Assembly (NCBI GenBank): GCA_938046775.1
Contig: CALIXB010000026.1
Coordinates: 35,828-99,827 of the forward strand
Origin: an uncultured Candidatus Saccharibacteria bacterium
GTDB taxonomy: Bacteria > Patescibacteriota > Saccharimonadia > Saccharimonadales > Saccharimonadaceae
Length of the DNA: 64,000 bases
Direction: 5' to 3'
Positions 18,603 to 27,973 of this stretch are shown piece by piece (the first letter of the stretch is position 1; each line of letters begins with the position of its first letter). The notes beneath the pieces were generated by a model, which saw only the letters and a program-made list of their open reading frames with translations, ran no database searches and was not told the DNA's origin. The position numbers and the translations under genes were made by a program.

Positions 18603-19487
18603 CTAACGTAATGAAATCACTACTTCCTCTTCTGCTAATTTATTTTCTTGCTGAATTCGATTTGCCTCACGTGAAATCGTTTCAACCGAAAGGTCGCTGT
18701 GATTATTTGCCAAATCTATTATAGCAGGTGATACGTCGTTTAAGCTAGTTTGCGGTGTGGCAGTCGGTTGGCTATTAGTAGGTTTATTGTCTGATAGCGG
18801 ATTTATGGTTGACTGGTGCATTGTTGGGTATGGATTAACTATGAGTTGCGCTGTTGGAATAGAGTTTGTCGATTGAGAAGTTGCTACCGTTGTCGTTTGT
18901 GCTGTTTGCATCTTTTGAATTACTTCTTCTCTTCTGCGTATATCCGATTGTCTCATTAAATTATTAATGTTTTGTGCCGTAGTGCTATTTTCATCTAGGA
19001 TATCATTAGCTGCCCGACCCTCATTAAACAGATCCGCTTGCATCGAACTATTCGGGTTATTAACTCCACGAATTGACCAACCTTGGCTATCTACCAGGTT
19101 TGCTAGGTATGACAATCGCCGCTGAACCTCAGCTTGATCGTATTTATTGCCATATATCTTCTCCTCAGTTTTTGGTGCGACAACTTCTACTAACGTTTCA
19201 ATACCGTCAGGTTGCCATAGGCGTTTTTTTGGTTTTAACATAAAAGAAATAACTGCCGCAAGGTATACTTCCATCGGTTGATCTTTTTTAAGAGGTAAAG
19301 CTAAAGCCCCAAAAAACAAAACAACCGGCATTGGAATTAAAAATAAGGGTAGTAACAATTGACTTAAAGCATACGCAATACCAATTCCAGCAACTGCGAT
19401 AATTAAAAACACAAACTGCCGGAAACTAAATGGTCCAAGTAGTTTGTCCTCCGCCTCAACATCCTGAGGAACTTTATATATAGACAT
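18603..19487 (-). CDS. PrgI-family membrane protein (VirB3-like)
   Basis: The first 90 residues match PrgI/VirB3-like proteins: YKVPQDVEAEDKLLGPFSFRQF, then two close membrane helices (about 27-45 and 47-68) and a short basic stretch LKPKKRLWQPDG. The remaining ~200 residues are low-complexity and polar (Gln, Thr, Asn, Pro) and probably disordered. VirB3-type proteins sit in the inner membrane beside VirB4. The gene abuts the VirB4-N gene with no spacer. A TATAAT lies 9 nt before the ATG, so an internal promoter with almost no leader is possible. Confidence 0.85.
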   Translation of the reverse strand: MSIYKVPQDVEAEDKLLGPFSFRQFVFLIIAVAGIGIAYALSQLLLPLFLIPMPVVLFFGALALPLKKDQPMEVYLAAVISFMLKPKKRLWQPDGIETLVEVVAPKTEEKIYGNKYDQAEVQRRLSYLANLVDSQGWSIRGVNNPNSSMQADLFNEGRAANDILDENSTTAQNINNLMRQSDIRRREEVIQKMQTAQTTTVATSQSTNSIPTAQLIVNPYPTMHQSTINPLSDNKPTNSQPTATPQTSLNDVSPAIIDLANNHSDLSVETISREANRIQQENKLAEEEVVISLR

Positions 19488-19517
19488 ACTGCTTATATTA
19501 TATCAAAATCACAGCTA

Positions 19518-22055
19518 TTATAGTATGTTTCGGAAACTCTCAAATTGTTCTTTGGCGGCATCTGTTACGTTTGCAGATAATCTCCTGTCGGTAAGAATTG
19601 TGTTGATAACTTTCTTAAGATCTTGACGTTTCTTATCAGTAATAACAGATGTAGTATTTACAGCTTCTATCAACAACTTAACGGCATCAGCATCCGTAGA
19701 CGCTAAGGTCTCAGGCCTGTATTTACCACCCTCTAGCCATTCAGCAAAGTGGTTCATTAGGTCTCCCCTGTTATTAATATCGCCCTTCAGCATATCATCG
19801 ATGAGCTTACCTCCCATAAAGGACGCCTTATTCCTTACACCAGATTCCGCTAGCGCTGAAGCTGCAGAAGAATAGAATTCTGGCGGCAATTCACTAAGAA
19901 GCTCGGCGACTTCTGCTGCGGTACCGTATTTAATCTGCTCTTCAATTGCGGCTTCACGTACGAATATACTATCTCCAGATAAATTAACTCCACCAGGAAG
20001 ACTTATAGATACTTTGTCTAGGGCTAATCCCTGCCTCTGTTTTGCATCTAATTTGTAGTGCTTTATAATTTGGCGAGCCTCGTCAATTGACTTGGCATAT
20101 TCGCTACGGCTGGTTGCTATGGCTGAAGCTAAGGCCGCATTTGCACCAATCAAATTGCCATTTGCATCTTTGAATACGTGCCCGCCAGCCTTCTCTCGAA
20201 GCTCCTTGCTGTTTATCAATTGCTCTGCAAATTCACTATGCTGCTGGCGTTGAGCGTTATTCTTAATTAGTCCAGACACTGCAATTTCTGTTTCTAAGTC
20301 TTTAATATCATTCATGAATGCAGTTTGCTGCTGATGAGCTTTCAAATCTTGTCGAGTTGCATAGGTAGCTGACACGGCTCGTAGAGCGCGATCGTACAGA
20401 GGTCTCTTTCCATACGTATCAGTTGGTGTATGGCCCAAAGTCGCTTCGAGGTAGCGATTATCATCTTGTGCGGATAACAGATCTGCACGCCTGGAAGCCT
20501 GTCTAGCCTCTAAGTCTAACTTCTTATACCTGTCTGTATCTCTAAATGAATTCTCGGCATTTTTCTGTGAAGTTTCCAGATCTTTTTTGAGTGCTCTACC
20601 TTTATGATCTGCCCAACGGCGTAAACGATTTGGGTTGAATCGTGCCATATTGGGATTAGCCAACTTCTTGTTTTTAATGATCTCACGACGATCTTTAGAC
20701 CAGTTCTTAGTCCTGTCGTATAAGCCTTTATTCTTGTCATTAACAAACCCAGCAAACTTACCTAATACTCCGCCACTGAGCTTCATAATTAGAGGAGTTA
20801 TAGCCAAAGGTATTATTTGAACCAGCATGCCTAGTACATGCATTATTGCGCCATTTGGACCAGAGGCATTTTGTATAATTAATATTCCCGCCAGTTGAGC
20901 TCCACCGAATACTACAGCGAATGCTGGGAAAAATACTAGCATTGTTAAGAATAAATCTCGCCATTTCTTAAACCATTTTTCTGTTCCGGGCAATAAGTAG
21001 CAAACAAATGCTAGTGGTGAAACTATAATTAATATAATAATAAGTGCTTGACGAGCCGCCATAATTAGGAGTATGAAGAGTAAAGTTAAGCCAGCTAATG
21101 TCGCGGCAGGTACTAACATTGGTAATATTTCAGTAGTAAGTGCTAGTGATACGGCGTATCCTGCTCCTACCGCCAGTGCTCCATTCGACAGCGCTGTACT
21201 GATAACCTCCGACCACGTCCATGTACTTGTATTTTCTCCTACGGTGGATATGGTATTTTTAATTCCCATGAAAGCGTCTTGGAAAGCGTAGCCGGCTATG
21301 TTTGATAAGTCTAGTAATATAGCACAAAACGTGAATGATAAATTGACCAACACCGCCGCAATTACTAACCTAGGAATCATTTTTTTAACGCCGTAATTGC
21401 TAATTCCTATAGAGGTCAATTGTGAGTAGATAATCACCAAAAACGCCACAATAAACGCCACGTTGCTAATGTTGCGCATAATAACCCACGCCAGATAAAT
21501 TCCACTGTTTTGGTTGGTTGTTTCTAATGGCTTAGTTTTTAAGAACTCCTGAAGTGCGCTGTACATATAATCTATGCCATCAGCCAGCCAGTTGGAGAGT
21601 GGACAGATAATCCAACCTATTCCCTGTACATCACAGGAAGTGCTGGTTGAATTTTCAGATGGCAATTCAATCGAAATAGTTGAAGTGCTGGTTTGCTCGT
21701 AGGTGTTTGGTGGCGTAAATGAATAAACCGCGTAGGTTGCCGAGCTTAGTGAAGATATTTCGCTTGATGGGAAATAAATAACCTTGGTTTCTTTTTTATT
21801 CTTATCTTCATTAATATAAACAAGCGAATTATCCGGTAGGTTAAATTGTTTGATTTTCTTATCATCGCTTATTTTTGTATATTTTTCTTTATTATAGGTT
21901 AAATTATGACCGCTCCATTCTGCGTCTACGGCGTAAACAGAGGTTGAGTGTGTTAAGGTATTAAGAAAAATACCCACCAGCATCCCTGCCATCAGCAATA
22001 CGAACCACTGCAGCCACTTGTTAAGAAGCTGCTTACGGGAAATTAACCACTCCAT
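19518..22055 (-). CDS. VirB6/TrbL-like polytopic T4SS protein, copy B
   Basis: An 845-aa inner-membrane channel component. It has an N-terminal helix (about 14-34), an outside region to ~170, about seven helices between 180 and 430, and a long charged cytoplasmic tail (430-845). The conserved core LIIILIIVSPLAFVCYLLPGTEKWFKKWRDLF is shared with the next gene (22102), where it reads LLIAISPLAFAAWLLPNTEDLFKKW, so the two are paralogues. VirB6 proteins line the path of substrate through the inner membrane. The tail has long helical stretches and no enzyme motifs I can identify. Confidence 0.83.
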   Translation of the reverse strand: MEWLISRKQLLNKWLQWFVLLMAGMLVGIFLNTLTHSTSVYAVDAEWSGHNLTYNKEKYTKISDDKKIKQFNLPDNSLVYINEDKNKKETKVIYFPSSEISSLSSATYAVYSFTPPNTYEQTSTSTISIELPSENSTSTSCDVQGIGWIICPLSNWLADGIDYMYSALQEFLKTKPLETTNQNSGIYLAWVIMRNISNVAFIVAFLVIIYSQLTSIGISNYGVKKMIPRLVIAAVLVNLSFTFCAILLDLSNIAGYAFQDAFMGIKNTISTVGENTSTWTWSEVISTALSNGALAVGAGYAVSLALTTEILPMLVPAATLAGLTLLFILLIMAARQALIIILIIVSPLAFVCYLLPGTEKWFKKWRDLFLTMLVFFPAFAVVFGGAQLAGILIIQNASGPNGAIMHVLGMLVQIIPLAITPLIMKLSGGVLGKFAGFVNDKNKGLYDRTKNWSKDRREIIKNKKLANPNMARFNPNRLRRWADHKGRALKKDLETSQKNAENSFRDTDRYKKLDLEARQASRRADLLSAQDDNRYLEATLGHTPTDTYGKRPLYDRALRAVSATYATRQDLKAHQQQTAFMNDIKDLETEIAVSGLIKNNAQRQQHSEFAEQLINSKELREKAGGHVFKDANGNLIGANAALASAIATSRSEYAKSIDEARQIIKHYKLDAKQRQGLALDKVSISLPGGVNLSGDSIFVREAAIEEQIKYGTAAEVAELLSELPPEFYSSAASALAESGVRNKASFMGGKLIDDMLKGDINNRGDLMNHFAEWLEGGKYRPETLASTDADAVKLLIEAVNTTSVITDKKRQDLKKVINTILTDRRLSANVTDAAKEQFESFRNIL

Positions 22056-22101
22056 CTGTGGTTATATTAGCATTTTTAAGAGAAAAAGTCAAGAGAAGAG
22101 G

Positions 22102-24900
22102 TTAAGCGCCAACTTTACGGAATGCGTTATCTAATTTTCCGTTTATATTCTTTGCGGTATTCGGGTTAAATCTGGCTTTAAGGGCCATATTTTTAATATT
22201 CGATACGGCACTTGGGGCATTTTCGTTGGTTTCGTGTTCTTCCGCATGCATAGATGCATCAACTAGCCATTCGGTAGCCGCTGCGTTTTGTACTAAGTGC
22301 TCTGCTTGTATACTGCCATCTGCAGCGTTATCTATGGCCATATTCTTTAGATCAGTCATATTTCCAACTTTATTTTCGAGAATAGCATCTCCGAATCCGT
22401 TACCTATGATATTATTATCTCCCTTTGCAAATGAAGCTTTAATCGCCCGTTGTTTTATAGAAGTGTCTACACCTTTTAGGTTACTCAGTACCTCCATACG
22501 TTGTTCAAAACCACCATTAGCCATAGTATGGTCTATTGCGGCTGCACGCATACTTTGTGTGACTTCTTTTTTACCATCAAGGGTTTTACCCGTGCGGGCA
22601 ATAGTAGCTATTTCACTCGATGTCATACCTTGTAACATTGTGGATGCGTTTTCAACGTCGCTTTCGAACGCCTTAGCTACAGTTGCGCGGGCGCGTGCTC
22701 CACCTTTATCCCAACCCATGAATTGACCGAGTGGAGTATTATCCCTCCACGTCGCAAATTTATTCGTTCGCCTGCTTGCGCGTTTTCTGTCCATGAAATC
22801 CAAATATTTTCTTTTCGTATCGCCAATAACAGAATTGTCAGTACGTCCTTTTGCTGTGCCTTTTATATTTCCGGCTAATCTACTATGGGCACCGGCGCTC
22901 ATTTTCCCTATTTTTGCACCAATACTGCCTAGTGAACTTAAGGAGTTTTGCAATATGAAAGGCGTGGCAATTAGTGGCATAGTGGTGGCTGCTAAAGCAA
23001 CTAGCTGCATGGTTTCGTCTGGATTATTCGGATCAACTGTTGCACTTGATGCCAATACTGCACCAGCTAATTTTCCTGCCCCGTACAATAAAGATATTAT
23101 AGGAAATACTAATAGTAGACCTCGGAACATTTTCATCCATTTTTTAAATAAATCTTCTGTATTAGGCAGTAACCAGGCTGCAAATGCTAATGGGGAGATG
23201 GCAATTAATAATATAATTCCCGCCTGTCGAACTATTAGAATAATAAACACTGTCATAATTGCCAAAAATCCAGCAGCAAGAGTAGGTAATCCGACTGCTA
23301 AGGCAATGAATAGGGCTGCTCCGGTTAAGCCTAATATGCCAGTAATTAAATTGCTACCTACTCCTGTAGCCTCAGAATTGGTACCTATCTCTCCCGCTCC
23401 AGATTCTAAGGCGTCCTTTAATGTATGCCCTAATATATTAGATAAGTCTACAAAAATCTGACAAAGATAATAAGATAAATTAACTAGTAAAGCTCCTATT
23501 ATTAAGCGAGGCAGGATTTTTTTAATTCCATAATTACTAACGCCAACATTAGAGATTTGAGAAAATATAATCCATAAGAATATTACGGCGAATATGGCGT
23601 TGGCTATATTGCGGAAAAAATCCCAACCTTGTTTTGCTCCGGAAGCCCCGTTGTCATTAAGTATTGCTGGTTTTATATCTAAAAATCCGGAAATAGCACC
23701 GTAGGCTGCGTCATTAATAGTAGCTACGAATGTCATTAAGGGGCAGATTAGCCAGCCTAAACCATCAATACCGCAGGAGTTTTTTGGTTCGCCACCTTCC
23801 TCTTCTTCTGGGGCTTCAATTTTGGCAGCCTGACCTTGTTTACAGGCACTTATACTTTCTTCATCACCAGCATACCTTGTTCCGCAGTATTCAGTATCAT
23901 TTTTATGGTTTGCTCCGTCTTTGCAGGCTTTGAGTTTGTCCCCTGCTAGTCCTGCGCAGGCAGTATCTACTGCATTTGCTTTTAGAACATTTAAATATTT
24001 TTTAGCTGCAATTGCCAATTCACTTTCAACTGATTTGCATGAAAATTCAGGCTTGCCTTTATAAGCATTACTATATTGTTCGTCAATCCCAGCATACAAG
24101 TATTCACCTTTGCCTTTTGGCTTGTATATCCTATCAACCTTTTTAGTGTCTGTGTTAACGACAGAAACCTTCCATGTGTTGTCAGACTTACTGGTTGCTT
24201 CACCATCCACACAACCCTTAATCCAGTCTGAATATTTTCTATATTTTATGTAAGCGTTTTTTTCTGCTACGCTGCGATCGTATCCTGTTAATGCCGTAAG
24301 CGCGTTTAAAAAATTCTCTCCGCCGTTCTCAGGCATCTTATTATAGGTGAAGTCGTTAGTTAATCCTAAGGCCACACATTCTTCATGTTTTGCATTACTA
24401 TCATTCTTTCCTTTTAAACCGTTCTTTGGGTAGCCCATATAGCACAGTAACTCATTTGGTGAAATTCCAAATGTATTAAAAGCCTCTTGCTGAAATCCTG
24501 TATCGGTACAGTCTATTCTACCCCCATTAAACCCCTTTACTTCTGGATATGTACCTACATAAACATAAGCACTCATCCAATTTGCGAATACTACATTATT
24601 ATTCAACATCTGGTCATCAACGTCAGTGTGTACACGTAGATTTAGGGATTTACCTCCTTTATATCCTGTATTATTGAAGCATTGTGCCATAGAAGAGGCG
24701 TACGTGAAGAACTTGTATTGGTCATTCTCTGATAGGTTGCCAAATCTGCTCGGGTCTTTTGAAGCTAATGCGGGATGGGCTGATAAAATATTTGTTATCG
24801 GTAATATAAAGAGCGCAAACGCACATAAAATTATAATAGGCTTCTTGAGTCGCCCCACCTTTTTAATCACCTGCTTCCCAATAAACATAAACACCTTCAT
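22102..24900 (-). CDS. VirB6/TrbL-like polytopic T4SS protein, copy A
   Basis: A 932-aa paralogue of the protein encoded by the next gene. A first helix (about 20-40) precedes a ~330-residue cysteine-containing outside domain (at least ten Cys, so disulphides are likely), then about seven helices (390-660) including the SPLAFAAWLLPNTEDLFKKW core, and a ~270-residue cytoplasmic tail. The annotated ATG at 24900 lies inside one arm of a perfect 15-bp hairpin. A second in-frame ATG four codons later sits at the foot of the same stem. Having two different large VirB6 proteins in one operon suggests a heteromeric inner-membrane channel. Confidence 0.83.
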   Translation of the reverse strand: MKVFMFIGKQVIKKVGRLKKPIIILCAFALFILPITNILSAHPALASKDPSRFGNLSENDQYKFFTYASSMAQCFNNTGYKGGKSLNLRVHTDVDDQMLNNNVVFANWMSAYVYVGTYPEVKGFNGGRIDCTDTGFQQEAFNTFGISPNELLCYMGYPKNGLKGKNDSNAKHEECVALGLTNDFTYNKMPENGGENFLNALTALTGYDRSVAEKNAYIKYRKYSDWIKGCVDGEATSKSDNTWKVSVVNTDTKKVDRIYKPKGKGEYLYAGIDEQYSNAYKGKPEFSCKSVESELAIAAKKYLNVLKANAVDTACAGLAGDKLKACKDGANHKNDTEYCGTRYAGDEESISACKQGQAAKIEAPEEEEGGEPKNSCGIDGLGWLICPLMTFVATINDAAYGAISGFLDIKPAILNDNGASGAKQGWDFFRNIANAIFAVIFLWIIFSQISNVGVSNYGIKKILPRLIIGALLVNLSYYLCQIFVDLSNILGHTLKDALESGAGEIGTNSEATGVGSNLITGILGLTGAALFIALAVGLPTLAAGFLAIMTVFIILIVRQAGIILLIAISPLAFAAWLLPNTEDLFKKWMKMFRGLLLVFPIISLLYGAGKLAGAVLASSATVDPNNPDETMQLVALAATTMPLIATPFILQNSLSSLGSIGAKIGKMSAGAHSRLAGNIKGTAKGRTDNSVIGDTKRKYLDFMDRKRASRRTNKFATWRDNTPLGQFMGWDKGGARARATVAKAFESDVENASTMLQGMTSSEIATIARTGKTLDGKKEVTQSMRAAAIDHTMANGGFEQRMEVLSNLKGVDTSIKQRAIKASFAKGDNNIIGNGFGDAILENKVGNMTDLKNMAIDNAADGSIQAEHLVQNAAATEWLVDASMHAEEHETNENAPSAVSNIKNMALKARFNPNTAKNINGKLDNAFRKVGA

Positions 24901-24925
24901 TTAATCACATATGAAGGTGTTTATG
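24886..24925 (-). repeat. Perfect 15-bp inverted repeat over a start codon
   Basis: Arms at 24886-24900 (CATAAACACCTTCAT on the plus strand) and 24911-24925 are perfectly complementary with a 10-base loop. In the minus-strand mRNA the second arm begins with the ATG of the VirB6-like gene and also contains its fifth codon, ATG. Folding would hide both starts. No Shine-Dalgarno is visible in the loop. It may act as a translational switch or as a DNA operator. Confidence 0.75.
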
Positions 24926-24944
24926 CAAGGAATAGATTAAAAAT

Positions 24945-26168
24945 CTACTTATTGCTATTTTTAATAGCTTCGGCAACCTCGGGAATAGAGCTAGGTGCTA
25001 CTTCAACACCAGCCTTCTGCAGGAAGGGGATGTTCATGTTGGAGTCGGACAATACAGCAAAACCAGCTAATACGTCTGTCGCATACACTCTTTTGTCGTT
25101 GTCAGTGAAACCTACAGCATTTAAATCACTACTAACCTGCTCAGTTCCGGGGACATTTAAGTTATTTGGATCTGTGTCGCCGTTAACAAACGTTCTAACT
25201 ACAAAAAGTACAGATCGTTGCTCGCCGTCAGTATTTTTAAAGGATATTTTATATATTTTAGATATCTCTATAGTATTAGCTTCATATATAGAACCGGTTC
25301 CAGACGGAGATTTATTTGGTCCAAAATCTACGCCAGCTTCGGTTTCCATGCATCTTGCAATAGATTTTCCAACATTACAATGATTCTGGGTCCCTTTTTC
25401 ATAAGGGTCAGACGTGTAATAGGTATATGGCGTCTCTTCACCTTTATAGTTTTTACCCGTGCTTTCAAAAATGACCTCTACAGTAATGTCTGTAATATCT
25501 TCTATATCGAATATATTAGGAACATGGTCATTCTTATTGTATACAGTTAGAGAAGATAACAAAGATTTAGCTTGAGCAACTGTAATTGTATTGAATACAC
25601 CCTTGTCTATGATTTTCATTTCTTCTACAGAGAAAGGATAGCCGTGTTCAACAGAGTCTTGGCGTATACTTCCAAGGGCCAATATACCTATAATATTATT
25701 TTCGATGACAGGGCTTAGATCTTTGGCTAGATTATATCTGTCGGTATATACAGTTTCGTATTTATCTGCAGATATTCGATTGTCTTCTGGTATTAAGTTT
25801 TCGTTTACAAATTTAGCGAAAGTGGCTCTCCATTCACTATAGCTAACTTCTTCACCACTTTTTTCTTTTTCTAAAAGACCTCTGATGTCAGATAGATTTA
25901 CGTCTTTATATTTGTCGATTATTTCTTGAGGTATGTTTTTCTCAGCCTTAGTTGTGCTGGCTTCAGGAGATGGGGTTGGGCTTAAAGTTGATGTTGGATT
26001 CTGCGTTTCCTGCGCTGTAGATGTTGTTGTATCTGGAGTTGGTTCGTTGTGAGTCTCGCCATTACATCCCGTCACTCCAAATACAAGTGCTGCCGTGCCA
26101 ATTATTGTTATTATTTTTTCTGGTAGTTTTGAATCTCTTGGGTTAAGTCGTTCATGTTTTTGAACCAT
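24945..26168 (-). CDS. Lipoprotein, first gene of the T4SS operon
   Basis: A 407-aa protein with a basic n-region, a hydrophobic segment (about 19-33) and a lipobox VTGC (C35), so it should be lipidated and exposed outside the cell. Residues 40-70 are Thr/Pro/Ser-rich, followed by a ~330-residue globular region with no motif I recognise. It leads the long minus-strand T4SS operon and ends 44 bases before the first VirB6 gene, so a VirB7-like or surface role is plausible. The leader carries a short palindrome (TCTGAC-GTT-GTCAGA at 26187-26201). Confidence 0.68.
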   Translation of the reverse strand: MVQKHERLNPRDSKLPEKIITIIGTAALVFGVTGCNGETHNEPTPDTTTSTAQETQNPTSTLSPTPSPEASTTKAEKNIPQEIIDKYKDVNLSDIRGLLEKEKSGEEVSYSEWRATFAKFVNENLIPEDNRISADKYETVYTDRYNLAKDLSPVIENNIIGILALGSIRQDSVEHGYPFSVEEMKIIDKGVFNTITVAQAKSLLSSLTVYNKNDHVPNIFDIEDITDITVEVIFESTGKNYKGEETPYTYYTSDPYEKGTQNHCNVGKSIARCMETEAGVDFGPNKSPSGTGSIYEANTIEISKIYKISFKNTDGEQRSVLFVVRTFVNGDTDPNNLNVPGTEQVSSDLNAVGFTDNDKRVYATDVLAGFAVLSDSNMNIPFLQKAGVEVAPSSIPEVAEAIKNSNK

Positions 26169-26242
26169 AACGCTTGGGATCCTTCCTCTGACGTTGTCAG
26201 ATATTTTATTATAAAAACTCCTTAGACTTTTTAGTCCAATCG

Positions 26243-26271
26243 GTTATATCATAACATAAACTTTACATAAA
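26243..26271 (-). promoter_or_regulatory. Putative promoter of the T4SS operon
   Basis: Reading on the minus strand, TTTATG (26271-26266), a 17-base spacer and TATAAC (26248-26243) fit a housekeeping promoter upstream of the lipoprotein gene. The leader would be about 70 bases and include two small dyads. Both boxes are imperfect. Confidence 0.45.
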
Positions 26272-26297
26272 TGCAATAAGTTAAGTATATTTTCCAT

Positions 26298-26320
26298 AAA
26301 AAAACACCCCATCAGGGTGA
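26298..26320 (-). terminator. Terminator after tRNA-Asp
   Basis: The stem CACCC/GGGTG with a 5-base loop is followed on the minus strand by a run of seven T residues, starting about 10 bases past the tRNA 3' end. Confidence 0.75.
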
Positions 26321-26329
26321 AAATATCTG

Positions 26330-26407
26330 TGGCGCGCCCGACCGGATTCGAACCGGCGATCTCCTCCGTGACAGGGAGGCGTGATAGGCCAACTTCACTA
26401 CGAGCGC
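26330..26407 (-). tRNA. tRNA-Asp (anticodon GTC)
   Basis: A complete cloverleaf of 78 nt read on the minus strand: acceptor GCGCTCG pairs with CGGGCGC (one G-T), D stem GTGA/TCAC, anticodon stem CCTCC/GGAGG with loop CTGTCAC, T stem GCCGG/CCGGT with TTCGAAT. CCA is encoded. It has its own terminator directly downstream. Confidence 0.95.
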
Positions 26408-26509
26408 ACATTGCAGTTTATATACTAACAGACTACCTACATCTTTTCAAGGAAAATATTTGCTTTTTTCGCTTGACTATTTTACAATTTCTGTATAAGA
26501 GAAATTTTT

Positions 26510-26881
26510 ATGACAAAAAGAAATATTATAATCAGTATATTTATCGCAACAGTAATCGCAGGAAGTGTTTTTATACCCAGAATAGCTTTAGCTGCCAGTT
26601 GTGGTGGCGCGGAAACGGCTGTTATCTCTTGTGATGGTACAGGTAGTACGGCGATTATTGACATCATAAAGCAAGTCATCAAGATCTTAACAGCTGGAAT
26701 TGGTGTTGCTGCTTTTGGTGCTGTTGTGTACGGTGCATTTTTATATACTACGTCTGAAGGAAGTCCAGATAAAGTAAAAAAAGCCAGAGAAGTTTGGACA
26801 AATACGGTTATTGGTTTATTGATGTTCGCTTTTATGGTGGCTATTACCAACTTTATCATTCCGGGGGGAGTCTTTAACTAA
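26510..26881 (+). CDS. T4SS pilin-like protein 1 (TrbC/VirB2 type)
   Basis: A 123-aa secreted or membrane protein: signal peptide to about residue 28 (cleavage after ALA), a short Cys-containing segment (C31, C41), then two membrane helices (about 55-78 and 95-115) separated by a basic turn S-P-D-K-V-K-K-A-R. This is the layout of TrbC/VirB2 pilins and the T4SS_pilin family seen in CPR genomes. It leads an array of six such genes divergent from the T4SS operon. Possible -10 boxes TACAAT and TATAAG lie 20-30 bases upstream. Confidence 0.85.
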   Translation: MTKRNIIISIFIATVIAGSVFIPRIALAASCGGAETAVISCDGTGSTAIIDIIKQVIKILTAGIGVAAFGAVVYGAFLYTTSEGSPDKVKKAREVWTNTVIGLLMFAFMVAITNFIIPGGVFN

Positions 26882-27300
26882 TGAAAAATATCATACTTAC
26901 AATATCTTTAATTGTTGTTGGTGCTTTTGGTGCTAATATTGTTATCTCTGAGACTTCTGCTGCGGCCTGCCCTGACGGTAAGATTATGACTTTAAAACCG
27001 TGGTATGACCGCCTGTTGGATGATAATTGTAATATTAAATCTCCCGGTAATGATACGAACGCACAAGCCAATTTTATTTGGAAGATTGTCCTGAACATAA
27101 TAGAAGACCTTTTGCAGGTTGTTGGTTATGCTACAACTGGGTATATTATGTATGGCGGCTTCCTTATAATGACCAGTAATGGCTCTTCTGATAAGGTAGC
27201 TCACGGACGAAAAACAATCATGAATGCAGCGATTGGGTTGGTTGTAGCCTTATCATCAGTAGCAGTTGTTAGCTTTATATCATCAAATATAGGAATATAG
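26881..27300 (+). CDS. T4SS pilin-like protein 2
   Basis: A 139-aa pilin-like protein with a signal peptide (about 1-25), a longer exposed segment of ~45 residues with two Cys (C30, C45), then two helices (about 75-97 and 112-135) separated by the SDKVAHGRKT turn, equivalent to the basic turn of the other pilins. It overlaps the previous stop by one base (TAATG). The longer exposed part may place it at the pilus tip or base; that is inference. Confidence 0.82.
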   Translation: MKNIILTISLIVVGAFGANIVISETSAAACPDGKIMTLKPWYDRLLDDNCNIKSPGNDTNAQANFIWKIVLNIIEDLLQVVGYATTGYIMYGGFLIMTSNGSSDKVAHGRKTIMNAAIGLVVALSSVAVVSFISSNIGI

Positions 27301-27301
27301 T

Positions 27302-27583
27302 ATGAAATATTTAGAATTTTTTGCTGGATTATTAGGTGGCGCTAGCGAAGTCGGAGTGCCGGATAATCAAGTTGACATCATGGTCATTATTAACCTGGTG
27401 CTAAAGATAGCTGGTATCGTAGCGGTCATTGTTATAGTCATCGCTGGCATAAACTATTCACTGTCTTCTGGTGACCCGGCAAAAACTGCTAGCGCAAAAA
27501 ATACAATTTTATATGCCGTTATTGGCCTGGTGATTATCTCTAGTGCTATTGCTATAACAGGTTATATCATAGGAAAGGTTTAG
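27302..27583 (+). CDS. T4SS pilin-like protein 3, no signal peptide
   Basis: At 93 aa it is the shortest of the array and lacks a clear signal peptide. It keeps the two helices (about 28-48 and 62-88) and the turn SSGDPAKTASAKNTILYAVIG shared with pilins 4-7, here shown as a conserved basic-to-hydrophobic transition. It follows the previous stop by one base. Without a cleavable leader it may stay in the inner membrane as an assembly partner. Confidence 0.78.
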   Translation: MKYLEFFAGLLGGASEVGVPDNQVDIMVIINLVLKIAGIVAVIVIVIAGINYSLSSGDPAKTASAKNTILYAVIGLVIISSAIAITGYIIGKV

Positions 27584-27584
27584 T

Positions 27585-27965
27585 ATGAGAAATATTATAA
27601 AAACTTTGACTGTCTGCGTGGTGATGATTGGAGCGTTTGGCGCATTCGCTCCTGTAGTTTCTGCTGGTAACGGCATTGATATTTGCGCAGGTGATGGTTC
27701 TGGATCAGTTTACTGTAATAATAACTCTGATGGTGAAGGTAAAGTTAATAGCATCATAGGTAGTATAGTGCAAGTTTTACTGACGGCAGTTGGTGTAATT
27801 TCGGTCATTATGATTGTTATTGGTGGTATTATGTTCGCAACTTCTAGTGGTGATACTCAGAAAACTGCAAAAGCCAGAAATACTATCTTATATGCTGTCA
27901 TTGGTCTGGTTGTTTCAATATTTGCTGCAGCAATTGTTAATTTTGCGTTTAATAACTTTAAGTAG
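27585..27965 (+). CDS. T4SS pilin-like protein 4
   Basis: A 126-aa pilin-like protein: signal peptide (about 1-27), a short Cys-containing segment (C33, C44), helices at about 60-82 and 98-122, and the conserved turn SSGDTQKTAKARNTILYA. It ends with Asn-rich NFAFNNFK, like the last residues of its paralogues. One base separates it from the previous stop, so translation is probably coupled. Confidence 0.82.
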   Translation: MRNIIKTLTVCVVMIGAFGAFAPVVSAGNGIDICAGDGSGSVYCNNNSDGEGKVNSIIGSIVQVLLTAVGVISVIMIVIGGIMFATSSGDTQKTAKARNTILYAVIGLVVSIFAAAIVNFAFNNFK

Positions 27966-27973
27966 GAGAAAAC

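Noticed and set aside
22226..23461. Two long plus-strand frames (166 and 222 codons) inside the VirB6-like gene
   Set aside because: Antisense shadows of a membrane protein gene; no start signals, composition as expected from reversed hydrophobic codons.
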